Positions 1 to 5,383 of a stretch of 5,383 bases of DNA are shown here, one piece after another. Source of the DNA: an uncultured Campylobacter sp. (lineage in GTDB: Bacteria > Campylobacterota > Campylobacteria > Campylobacterales > Campylobacteraceae); the NCBI RefSeq assembly GCF_938039205.1, contig NZ_CALHVM010000066.1:1-5383 (forward strand), written 5' to 3'. The notes beneath the pieces were generated by a model. The model made no database searches and was not told the origin of the DNA. It saw only the letters and a program-made list of their open reading frames with translations. The stretch's first letter is position 1. The number at the start of each line of letters is the position of its first letter. Position numbers and translations under genes: made by a program.

Positions 1-776
1 CCGTCGAGGATAATCCCTTTATGGCGGGCGCATTTCACGGCGTGGGCGAGGCCGAGGTCGTCATAAACGTGGGCGTCAGCGGCCCGGGCGTCGTTAAACG
101 AGCGCTTGAGAAGGTGCGAGGAGCGAGCTTTGACGTGGTAGCAGAGACCGTAAAAAAGACGGCGTTTAAGATCACGCGCATCGGACAGCTCGTCGGTCAA
201 ATGGCGTCTGAGCGCCTTGGCGTGAAATTTGGTATCGTCGATCTCTCGCTGGCTCCGACTCCGGCGGTGGGCGATTCAGTCGCACGCGTGCTTGAGGAGA
301 TGGGGCTGGAGCGGGTCGGCACGCACGGCACGACCGCGGCTTTGGCGCTGCTAAACGATGCGGTCAAAAAGGGCGGCGTGATGGCGTGCAACCAAGTAGG
401 CGGGCTTAGCGGCGCGTTTATCCCAGTCTCCGAAGACGAGGGTATGATCGCCGCAGTGCGCGCAGGCTCGCTAAGTTTAGAAAAACTCGAAGCGATGACC
501 GCGATCTGCTCGGTGGGGCTCGATATGATCGCGATCCCGCAGGATACGCCCGAGCAGACGATCGCCGCGATCATAGCCGACGAGGCCGCGATCGGCGTGA
601 TAAATCAAAAAACGACCGCCGTGCGCATAATCCCAAAAGGCAAAGAAGGCGACACGCTGGAGTTTGGCGGGTTACTCGGCAGCGCGCCGGTGATGAGCGT
701 AAATAAAAACTCATCCGCCGATTTCATCGCCCGTGGCGGCCAGATCCCAGCACCCATTCATAGTTTTAAAAACTAA
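1..776 (+). CDS. DUF711/UPF0210 'PFL family' protein, 3' part (5' end outside the window)
   Basis: This is the C-terminal part of a conserved cytoplasmic protein of unknown function. The family is usually about 450 residues long and is called 'PFL family' because its fold resembles pyruvate formate-lyase. An ATG lies at 21, but the frame is open upstream to the window edge and encodes VEDNPF just before MAGAFHG. This reads as one conserved stretch, so the true start is outside the window and about 258 residues are visible. Counting from Met at 21, recognisable family segments are GTHGT at 100-104, CNQVGGLSGAF at 123-133 and the C-terminal RGGQIPAPIHS at about 238-248. I see no RVxGY-type glycyl-radical motif, so pyruvate formate-lyase activity should not be assumed. 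The gene is visibly GC-rich compared with the gaps around it. In other genomes the family often follows a small ACT-domain gene, but that position is not in the window. Family assignment is firm; function is unknown. Confidence 0.9.
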   Translation, partial: VEDNPFMAGAFHGVGEAEVVINVGVSGPGVVKRALEKVRGASFDVVAETVKKTAFKITRIGQLVGQMASERLGVKFGIVDLSLAPTPAVGDSVARVLEEMGLERVGTHGTTAALALLNDAVKKGGVMACNQVGGLSGAFIPVSEDEGMIAAVRAGSLSLEKLEAMTAICSVGLDMIAIPQDTPEQTIAAIIADEAAIGVINQKTTAVRIIPKGKEGDTLEFGGLLGSAPVMSVNKNSSADFIARGGQIPAPIHSFKN

Positions 777-782
777 ATTTAC

Positions 783-808
783 AAAGTCCGCTCAAATTTG
801 CGGACTTT
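783..808 (+). terminator. Hairpin terminator after the DUF711 gene
   Basis: A perfect 9-bp inverted repeat (AAAGTCCGC at 783-791 and GCGGACTTT at 800-808) with an 8-base loop begins six bases after the stop codon. The GC-rich inner stem and the T's ending the right arm fit an intrinsic terminator, although the T tract is short. The loop contains one AAATTT. Confidence 0.75.
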
Positions 809-841
809 ATCCTTCAAATTTATACGCGACGTTTAAATATC

Positions 842-854
842 TTTTAGTTAAAAT
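842..854 (+). promoter_or_regulatory. Candidate sigma-70 promoter (-10 region) of the exported-protein gene
   Basis: TTTTAGTTAAAAT ends in TAAAAT (849-854), one mismatch from TATAAT, and follows a T-rich stretch. This matches the -10-dominated promoters of Campylobacter, which lack a conserved -35. Transcription would start near 861, leaving a leader of about 24 bases that contains the ribosome binding site. The hairpin at 783-808 just upstream supports separate transcription of this gene. Confidence 0.5.
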
Positions 855-872
855 AACACCAAAATTTATGTT

Positions 873-878
873 AAGGGG
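873..878 (+). promoter_or_regulatory. Ribosome binding site of the exported-protein gene
   Basis: AAGGGG lies six bases before the ATG at 885. The close Shine-Dalgarno match fixes this ATG as the start and agrees with a signal peptide beginning at residue 1. Confidence 0.75.
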
Positions 879-884
879 CTATAA

Positions 885-1577
885 ATGAAAATTTTACGTT
901 TTTTAGCGGCGCTTTGTTTTGGCGCGGCGGTAGCATCGGCGGCTGGTGACGGCAAGGTAAAAAGCATCGATATTTACGTGACGCCGTACTACTCGGCAAA
1001 TGACGGCAAAGCCGACTACGTAAAGGTTTACGACAAGATCGACGGTCTGCTAAAAAGCGGCACGCTAGAGGACTTTAAAAGTGCAGAAAAGATCGTGCAG
1101 GACGCTCCGCAGATGGTCACGCCGATGACTCTTTTCGTGCTTTCGGCTCGCGCTTACGATCTAGGGCTTCGCGACGAGGCGGTGTTTTGGTTTTATAACG
1201 CCAAAAACCGCGCGATCTTGCTAAGAGAGGTTATAAATTTGGACGACGGTAGATTTTTTGAGGTCAAAAGCGCAATAGGAGCGTTTATCAAGCTGGTGGG
1301 CGATGTGGTAAATCCATACGCGTTTTGCGACATCAAAAAGCAGCAAGATATCATGGCAAAATCGCTTGAGTGGAGCAAAGCAAATGTTTACGAAGCTATG
1401 TTTTTACCGGAGTTTGCGTCGCCTCACGCAGATAGAAAAGCGGCTCTTGCAAAAGCAATAGAAGCTCTAGAAATACGCGCGCAAAAAGAAAAAGACTATT
1501 TTCTGAATGATGAAAATTTGGCTAAATTTAAAGCCATGCGCAAGCAAAATAGAACCGACGAGAGGTTTTGTTTTTAA
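885..1577 (+). CDS. Exported (periplasmic) protein of unknown function
   Basis: This is a 230-residue protein that I cannot assign to a named family. Residues 1-19 form a classical Sec signal peptide: K2 and R5, then a hydrophobic core, ending in A17-S18-A19 for signal peptidase I cleavage before A20. There is no lipobox, so a soluble periplasmic protein is expected. The mature part looks mostly helical. Residues 84-110 (LFVLSARAYDLGLRDEAVFW and the following FYNAKNRA) resemble one helix-turn-helix unit of a TPR/Sel1-like repeat, but I do not see a full array. The C-terminal third (about 183-226) is charged and rich in Ala, Lys and Glu. The mature protein has two cysteines, C148 and C229; C229 sits in the terminal residues RFCF and could form a disulfide or bind a metal or partner. 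It appears monocistronic, with its own promoter and ribosome binding site, and faces a convergent gene 69 bp away. Gene and export calls are strong; no function is proposed. Confidence 0.88.
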   Translation: MKILRFLAALCFGAAVASAAGDGKVKSIDIYVTPYYSANDGKADYVKVYDKIDGLLKSGTLEDFKSAEKIVQDAPQMVTPMTLFVLSARAYDLGLRDEAVFWFYNAKNRAILLREVINLDDGRFFEVKSAIGAFIKLVGDVVNPYAFCDIKKQQDIMAKSLEWSKANVYEAMFLPEFASPHADRKAALAKAIEALEIRAQKEKDYFLNDENLAKFKAMRKQNRTDERFCF

Positions 1578-1586
1578 GAAAGCTAA

Positions 1587-1609
1587 AAATTTAACCGTTA
1601 AATTTAACC
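1587..1609. repeat. AT-rich tandem/inverted repeat between convergent genes
   Basis: AAATTTAACC occurs at 1587-1596 and again at 1600-1609, separated by GTT. The same stretch is self-complementary: AAATTTAA at 1587-1594 can pair with TTAAATTT at 1598-1605 around a 3-base loop. It lies between the 3' ends of two convergent genes and could act as a weak bidirectional terminator. The stem is entirely A/T, so termination is uncertain. Confidence 0.4.
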
Positions 1610-1646
1610 AAGTGAGCCTCATCAAATTTACCGCTGCAGCCCCGCC

Positions 1647-2486
1647 CTACTCGCCTAGCTTCTGCGCTAATTTTTCCCAAAGCTCGCTTAAGCCTAGGAT
1701 ATCGTTATGACCGGCATTTAGCTCGTAAATTTTATCTCCAGGCTTTAGAAAGTTAAGCAGCCTGCGCGAATTATCCACGCCGATTAGCTCGTCATGCTTG
1801 CCGTGAAATATCGTCACCGGCCCGCCAAAACTGCCGACGAACTCAAACGTAGGGATTTTGTATTTGATTAAAAATTTAGGCACGAACGGCATTTTCTCGC
1901 GCGCTAGCTCCTCTAGGCTAAAATACGGCGCGATCAAAATCAGCCGCTTAGCGCCGTATTTCTGCGCCGTGCAAGCCGCTAGCCCGCTACCCACCGAGTA
2001 GCCCAGCGCCGTGACCTCGCCCGCATCATACTCGCGCAAAACCGCCTGCATCATCGCGTCCGCATCTGCATAAAGCTGCTCCTGCGAGCCTATCTCGCCG
2101 CCGCTCTTGCCGTAGCCTCGGTAGTCAAACAGGTAAAAATCATAGCCCAAATCCGTAAAATACTGCGCGTACTTGCCCCAGCCTTGCAGATTGCCCGCAT
2201 TGCCGTGGAAAAATATCACCGCGCCGTTTTTCGCTTTTCGTTCACCGTTCTCGTCGCTATAAATTTGCCCGCCGTCCCTACTCTGCGCTAAAAACTTAAG
2301 ACCGCTTATCCACGTGCCGTTTGCGTCTAGTCTGATCTCCTCAAACGGCTGATCAAAGCTAAAATCATGGTTTGGCTCAAGCTTGCTCGGGAAAAATATC
2401 ATCCGTTCCTGAAAAAAATAAAGCAGCGCCAAAACCGCAACGTATAATACGCAAAGCACGATACAAAGCCGAAAAATTACGTTCAT
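1647..2486 (-). CDS. Membrane-anchored alpha/beta hydrolase (BEM46/ABHD13-like)
   Basis: This is a complete 279-residue serine hydrolase. Residues about 5-25 form one hydrophobic helix, predicted to anchor the protein in the inner membrane with the catalytic domain probably on the periplasmic side. The alpha/beta-hydrolase core then follows: the oxyanion-hole motif HGNAGN (94-99), FDYRGYGKSGG (120-130), and the nucleophile elbow GYSVG (162-166) with Ser164. An acid candidate is Asp232 in GKHDELI and the His is His260 in AGHND, so the full triad is present. Length and motif spacing fit BEM46/ABHD13-like hydrolases of the YqkD type. The substrate is unknown; ester, thioester or amide hydrolysis cannot be told apart from sequence. 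It is the second gene of a two-gene unit. Its ATG is two bases after the radical SAM stop codon, and its AAAGG ribosome binding site overlaps the end of that gene, so translational coupling is likely. Confidence 0.9.
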   Translation of the reverse strand: MNVIFRLCIVLCVLYVAVLALLYFFQERMIFFPSKLEPNHDFSFDQPFEEIRLDANGTWISGLKFLAQSRDGGQIYSDENGERKAKNGAVIFFHGNAGNLQGWGKYAQYFTDLGYDFYLFDYRGYGKSGGEIGSQEQLYADADAMMQAVLREYDAGEVTALGYSVGSGLAACTAQKYGAKRLILIAPYFSLEELAREKMPFVPKFLIKYKIPTFEFVGSFGGPVTIFHGKHDELIGVDNSRRLLNFLKPGDKIYELNAGHNDILGLSELWEKLAQKLGE

Positions 2487-2488
2487 TT

Positions 2489-3340
2489 TTACCTTTCAAA
2501 TTTATCTGCGTCGGATTTTCTCCGCTCAAAAAATATCCTAACCCTATCGCCAAGATCGCTTCCAAATTTCTCCTGCGCCGCTAGCCTGATCTCATCCGCT
2601 AGCCGCTCGAAATAGCCATCATCGCCGAAAAGATAAATTTGCTTATAAAGCGGCAAAAGCGCGGGGAAATTTCGCCCGATGAAAGCTAGAATTTTATCCC
2701 TAAAATTAGGATAGAGATTTAGCCTATCAAACCAAATTTCATCCGCCGCGTCGCCGTAACGAGATATGATATCAAAAACAGGCGTGATCTGCGGGAAAAT
2801 CGGCGCGACGAAGATATATGTTTTCACTCCCGCGGCGCGCAGTTTTTTTATCGCTGCGATCCTTGCTTCGACGGAACTTGCATTAGGCTCGAGCATGCGG
2901 CGTAAGCTTTCGTCTATCACACTCAAACTCACGCCTACGCGGACTTTTGGCATGGTTTGCAGCAGGTCTATGTCGCGCGTCACGAGGCTTGATTTGGTTA
3001 AAATTTGCAGGTTTACATCCGAGCCAGCAAGCGTTTCAAGGACTTTTCGCGTAGCCCCAAAGCGCGCCTCGTACGGATTATAACAGTCGGTGACCGAGCT
3101 CATAAATACGCGCTCGTTGCCGTGCGAAGCGGCAAATTTAACCAAGCACGCCGTATCAAAATCCTTCACATCCAAAAACTCGCCCCACGCCTCCTCGTGC
3201 CCCGTGGCGCTGCGCATAAACTCGGCGTAGCAGTAGATGCAGCCGTGCGGGCAGCCTACGTATGGGTTGATCGCGTAGCCGCCGCTGCCGATTTTGGAGC
3301 GCGAGAGGATATTTTTGGCGCGGATTTTTGCGATTTGCAT
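2489..3340 (-). CDS. SPL family radical SAM protein (spore photoproduct lyase-like)
   Basis: This is a complete 283-residue cytoplasmic protein of the SplB-related radical SAM family (COG1533-like). The cluster motif is C30-x3-C34-x2-C37 within NPYVGCPHGCIYCYAEFM (25-42), which binds the [4Fe-4S] cluster that cleaves S-adenosylmethionine to a 5'-deoxyadenosyl radical. Further family-like segments are SSVTDCYNPYEARFGATRK (81-99), the strand LQILTKSSLVTRD (111-123) and VGVSLS (135-140). True spore photoproduct lyase repairs UV-damaged spore DNA, but Campylobacter-type bacteria do not sporulate and this protein is shorter, so that activity should not be transferred. Cys86 in TDCYNP is an extra conserved-looking cysteine near the core. 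It is the first gene of the operon with the hydrolase. A weakly placed AAAGG (3352-3356) lies 11 bases before the ATG, and I see no better in-frame start. Radical SAM assignment is strong; substrate unknown. Confidence 0.9.
   Translation of the reverse strand: MQIAKIRAKNILSRSKIGSGGYAINPYVGCPHGCIYCYAEFMRSATGHEEAWGEFLDVKDFDTACLVKFAASHGNERVFMSSVTDCYNPYEARFGATRKVLETLAGSDVNLQILTKSSLVTRDIDLLQTMPKVRVGVSLSVIDESLRRMLEPNASSVEARIAAIKKLRAAGVKTYIFVAPIFPQITPVFDIISRYGDAADEIWFDRLNLYPNFRDKILAFIGRNFPALLPLYKQIYLFGDDGYFERLADEIRLAAQEKFGSDLGDRVRIFFERRKSDADKFER
2491..2497 (-). promoter_or_regulatory. Ribosome binding site of the hydrolase, inside the radical SAM gene end
   Basis: On the minus strand GAAAGGT lies just before the ATG at 2486, with five bases between AAAGG and the ATG. 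The site overlaps the last codons and stop codon (2489-2491) of the upstream gene. This fixes the hydrolase start and suggests coupled translation. Confidence 0.7.
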
Positions 3341-3378
3341 TTTGATTTTTGCCTTTGATTGCGTGGATTTTATGAGGG

Positions 3379-3391
3379 ATTTTAGCGAAAA
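3379..3391 (-). promoter_or_regulatory. Candidate promoter of the radical SAM/hydrolase operon
   Basis: Read on the minus strand this is TTTTCGCTAAAAT. It ends in TAAAAT (3384 down to 3379) after a T-rich stretch, like the candidate upstream of the exported-protein gene. Predicted transcription starts near 3372, giving a leader of roughly 32 bases. No -35 box is evident, as expected for this group. Confidence 0.45.
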
Positions 3392-3433
3392 TTTGGACTT
3401 TAAGCTAAAACGACGCAGTTTTACCGATAAAAA

Positions 3434-3445
3434 GATAAGCTTATC
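3434..3445. repeat. 12-bp perfect palindrome in the divergent intergenic region
   Basis: GATAAGCTTATC is a perfect palindrome about 95 bp upstream of the radical SAM start and 125 bp upstream of the ABC-F start. Its symmetry and location fit an operator for a dimeric regulator of one or both promoters. No matching regulator is encoded here, and a single short AT-rich palindrome can arise by chance. Confidence 0.3.
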
Positions 3446-3522
3446 AAATCTAAGCTCGTTTTATAACCTACCCAAGTAGCACGCTATGCCTTTTTGCCGA
3501 AGTTTATACTAATTTTAAACGA

Positions 3523-3536
3523 TTTTTTGGCACAAT
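3523..3536 (+). promoter_or_regulatory. Candidate extended -10 promoter of the ABC-F gene
   Basis: A run of six T's leads into TGG-CACAAT: an extended -10 TGn followed by CACAAT (3531-3536), two mismatches from TATAAT. Transcription would start near 3543, giving a leader of about 27 bases with the ribosome binding site. A second candidate, TATACT at 3505-3510, lies upstream and could also be used. Confidence 0.45.
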
Positions 3537-3559
3537 CTAGGATTTTAAAAGTAAAATTT

Positions 3560-3564
3560 AAGGG
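3560..3564 (+). promoter_or_regulatory. Ribosome binding site of the ABC-F gene
   Basis: AAGGG lies five bases before the ATG at 3570. This start also puts the first residues (MLEVKNL) where the first ABC domain of YbiT-type proteins normally begins. Confidence 0.75.
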
Positions 3565-3569
3565 TAAAT

Positions 3570-5159
3570 ATGCTTGAAGTCAAAAATTTATTGATGAGAT
3601 TTAACGCACAGCTGCTATTTGAGGACGTAAATCTAAAACTCACTCGCGGCAACCGCTACGGTCTCATCGGCGCAAACGGCGCGGGAAAATCGACGTTTTT
3701 AAAAATCCTTGCAGGCGAGATCGAAGCAAACAGCGGCGAAATCGTCATCGAAAACGGGCTAAAAGTAGGCGTGCTAGGTCAAGATCAGTTCGCGTTTGAA
3801 AACTTTAGCGTCAAGGATGCCGTGCTATACGGCAACAAGCGCCTCTACGACGCCGTCAAAGAAAAAGAAAAGCTCTACATGAGTGAGGAGTTTACCGACG
3901 CTATAAACGACCGTCTAGCGCAGCTTGAGATGATAAGCGCTGAGGAGGATCCTAGCTACGAGTATGAGGTGCGTATCGAAAAAATCCTAAGCTCGCTTGG
4001 CTTTAGCGACTTTGAAAAACCGATGAGCGAGGTCGAAAACTCGGATAAATTTAAAGTCCTGCTAGCTCAAGTGCTCTTTCCAAAGCCGGACATTCTTTTC
4101 CTCGACGAGCCCACGAACAACCTTGATATCGATAGCATAAAATGGCTAGAAAACGAGCTAAACCGCCACGAGGGCACGATGGTGTTAATCAGCCACGACC
4201 GCCACTTTTTAAACGCGGTTTGCACGCACATCCTGGACGTCGACTTTAAGAAAATCAGGCAGTTTGCGGGCAACTACGACGACTGGTACATCGCCTCGAC
4301 GCTCGTGGCCAAACAGCACGAGATGGAGCGCGACAAAAAGCTAAAAGAAAAAGAGGAGCTAGAGAAATTTATCGCGCGATTCTCGGCAAACGCGAGCAAA
4401 GCCCGCCAAGCAACCAGCCGCCAAAAGCAGCTAAACAAACTCGACATCGAGGAGATCAAAGTCTCTAGCAGACGCGATCCTAGCATACTTTTCCGCACCA
4501 AACGCGACATCGGCAATGAGATCCTGGAGGTGCGCGGCATCAGCAAAACATACGACAAGGTTTTATTTGAAAATTTTAGCTTCAGGCTCGAAAAGAACGA
4601 CAAGGTCGCCATCATCGGCGCAAACGGCGTAGGCAAAAGCACGCTGGCTAAAATCATCATCGGCGAGGTTGCTCCAGATAGCGGCGACGTGCACGTTGGC
4701 GCTACGATAGAACCTAGCTACTTCGCGCAGGACACGACAAATAAAATCACCGGCGAGCTCAAACTCTACGAGTGGCTGCAAGACGAAAATAATAAAGACC
4801 TAGACGAGATCCGCAAGTGCCTAGGACGCATGCTATTTAGCGGCGCCGAGCAGGAAAAATCAGTCGGCAGCCTAAGTGGCGGCGAGAAACACCGCCTGAT
4901 GCTAAGCCGCCTGATGCTAGAGCGCGGCAATCTACTCGTGCTAGACGAGCCAAACAACCACCTCGACCTCGAAGCTATCATCGCTCTAGGCGAGGCGCTG
5001 TATAAATTCGGCGGCAACGTCATCTGCGTGAGCCACGACCGCGAGCTCATCGACGCCTTCGCCAACCGCATCATTCATCTCAAAGGAAACGGCGAAGTAG
5101 TCGATTTTAAGGGAACTTTTGAAGAATACGCCGCGATGAACGAGGGAGCGACGGCTTAA
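3570..5159 (+). CDS. ybiT: ABC-F family ATPase, YbiT type
   Basis: This is a complete 529-residue cytoplasmic protein, nearly the same length as E. coli YbiT (about 530). It has two ABC ATPase domains in one chain and no membrane segment, so it is not a transporter. ABC-F proteins bind the ribosomal E site and affect the peptidyl-tRNA and peptidyl transferase centre. Domain 1 has Walker A GANGAGKS (34-41), Walker B ending in DILFLDE (174-180), D-loop PTNNLD and H-loop His209. The inter-domain arm (about 243-305) is charged, predicted coiled coil, and carries the YbiT-like RFSANASKARQATSR (270-284). Domain 2 has Walker A GANGVGKS (350-357), signature LSGGE (435-439), Walker B LLVLDE (455-460) and H-loop His489. 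QDQFAFENF (71-79) is also YbiT-like. The domain 1 signature is degenerate (MSEVENSDK, 152-160), as in E. coli YbiT, and domain 2 has EPNNHLD instead of EPTNHLD. Nothing in the leader suggests antibiotic-induced attenuation, so a housekeeping translation factor is more likely than a resistance protein. Confidence 0.93.
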   Translation: MLEVKNLLMRFNAQLLFEDVNLKLTRGNRYGLIGANGAGKSTFLKILAGEIEANSGEIVIENGLKVGVLGQDQFAFENFSVKDAVLYGNKRLYDAVKEKEKLYMSEEFTDAINDRLAQLEMISAEEDPSYEYEVRIEKILSSLGFSDFEKPMSEVENSDKFKVLLAQVLFPKPDILFLDEPTNNLDIDSIKWLENELNRHEGTMVLISHDRHFLNAVCTHILDVDFKKIRQFAGNYDDWYIASTLVAKQHEMERDKKLKEKEELEKFIARFSANASKARQATSRQKQLNKLDIEEIKVSSRRDPSILFRTKRDIGNEILEVRGISKTYDKVLFENFSFRLEKNDKVAIIGANGVGKSTLAKIIIGEVAPDSGDVHVGATIEPSYFAQDTTNKITGELKLYEWLQDENNKDLDEIRKCLGRMLFSGAEQEKSVGSLSGGEKHRLMLSRLMLERGNLLVLDEPNNHLDLEAIIALGEALYKFGGNVICVSHDRELIDAFANRIIHLKGNGEVVDFKGTFEEYAAMNEGATA

Positions 5160-5229
5160 ATTTTGATTTTAGCTTTGACTGGGCGGGCAAATTTGACGCT
5201 CGCTAAATTTGAAATCAAATCCAAGCGGC

Positions 5230-5268
5230 AAATTTAACTCGGTTTTACTGCTTTTTGGAGTTAAATTT
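5230..5268. repeat. 11-bp inverted repeat downstream of the ABC-F gene
   Basis: AAATTTAACTC (5230-5240) and GAGTTAAATTT (5258-5268) are perfect reverse complements separated by 17 bases. As RNA this would form a hairpin about 70 bases after the ABC-F stop codon, followed by TTTAC. It could be a weak terminator or a 3' stabilising structure. Only three G/C pairs lie in the stem, so confidence is modest. Confidence 0.4.
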
Positions 5269-5343
5269 TACTCGCCTAGACCCGCACCTTTAAAATGCTA
5301 AATTTGGGTTGATTAAATTTGGTGTTGCAAATTAAGTTCTTTG

Positions 5344-5377
5344 AGTAAAAAACAACCGTTTAAGGTTGTTTTTTACT
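5344..5377. terminator. Strong bidirectional intrinsic terminator
   Basis: AGTAAAAAACAACC (5344-5357) pairs perfectly with GGTTGTTTTTTACT (5364-5377) around a 6-base loop, giving a 14-bp stem. Because the arms hold A and T runs outside the GC-containing core, each strand reads as a hairpin followed by six U's. It could end the ABC-F transcript about 185 bases after the stop codon, a convergent gene just beyond the window, or both. Confidence 0.75.
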
Positions 5378-5383
5378 TTGTTG

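Noticed and set aside
197..574. 125-codon minus-strand open frame inside the DUF711 gene.
   Set aside because: It is a Ser/Ala/Pro-rich translation typical of the antisense of a GC-rich gene, with no promoter or ribosome binding site, and it overlaps a conserved protein completely.
2420..2486. Possible lipoprotein signal at the hydrolase N-terminus (two cysteines in the hydrophobic segment).
   Set aside because: Neither cysteine is preceded by a proper lipobox, and the segment reads better as an uncleaved transmembrane anchor.
3005..3358. 117-codon plus-strand open frame antisense to the radical SAM gene.
   Set aside because: The opposite strand carries the CxxxCxxC motif and a full conserved protein, so this frame is a by-product of its codon use.
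3294..3479. 61-codon plus-strand open frame overlapping the radical SAM start and running into the intergenic region.
   Set aside because: It is antisense to the 5' end of a conserved gene, lacks a ribosome binding site, and its protein resembles no family. Starting instead at the ATG at 3372 does not improve it.
3486..3512. Eight-codon open frame (MPFCRSLY) upstream of the ABC-F gene, considered as an attenuation leader peptide.
   Set aside because: It has no Shine-Dalgarno sequence, lies mostly upstream of the likely promoter, and no alternative terminator/antiterminator hairpins were seen.
3528..3546. Possible sigma-54 promoter: TGGCAC at 3529-3534 region matches a -24 element.
   Set aside because: The required TTGC-type -12 element is absent at the correct spacing (the sequence there is AGGAT). 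The site is better read as an extended -10 sigma-70 promoter.
4274..5074. Several minus-strand open frames (72 to 128 codons) inside the ABC-F gene.
   Set aside because: They are low-complexity, Ser/Arg/Leu-rich translations antisense to conserved ABC domains and have no start signals.

Overview
The window looks like chromosomal DNA of a higher-GC Campylobacter or a close epsilonproteobacterial relative. This is inferred from three things: coding sequence of roughly half GC, the palindromic hexamer AAATTT packed into the gaps between genes, and promoters that look like T-rich extended -10 boxes with no clear -35. No species can be named from the sequence alone.

Layout from left to right: (1) the 3' part of a DUF711/UPF0210 'PFL family' gene on the plus strand, cut by the window start and ended by a clear hairpin. 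(2) A plus-strand gene with its own promoter and ribosome binding site, for a small exported protein of unknown function. (3) A convergent, minus-strand two-gene operon, read right to left: a spore-photoproduct-lyase-like (SPL family) radical SAM protein, then a membrane-anchored alpha/beta hydrolase. The hydrolase start codon lies two bases after the radical SAM stop codon. (4) A divergent intergenic region of about 230 bp with outward-facing promoter candidates and a 12-bp palindrome. (5) A plus-strand ABC-F ATPase of the YbiT type, complete at 529 residues. (6) A gene-free tail of about 220 bp with seven AAATTT copies, an 11-bp inverted repeat and a strong, nearly symmetric terminator hairpin at the window end.

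The genes do not form one obvious pathway. The only clear functional unit is the radical SAM/hydrolase pair, and its shared role is unknown. YbiT-type ABC-F proteins act on the ribosome in the cytoplasm. The exported protein and the hydrolase are predicted to act outside the cytoplasm or at the inner membrane. I see no mobile element, integrase, tRNA, rRNA, CRISPR array or phage gene. The window reads as ordinary core or near-core genome, and I do not claim a new system. The best leads are the unexplained radical SAM/hydrolase coupling, the uncharacterised exported protein, and the AAATTT-rich intergenic DNA.
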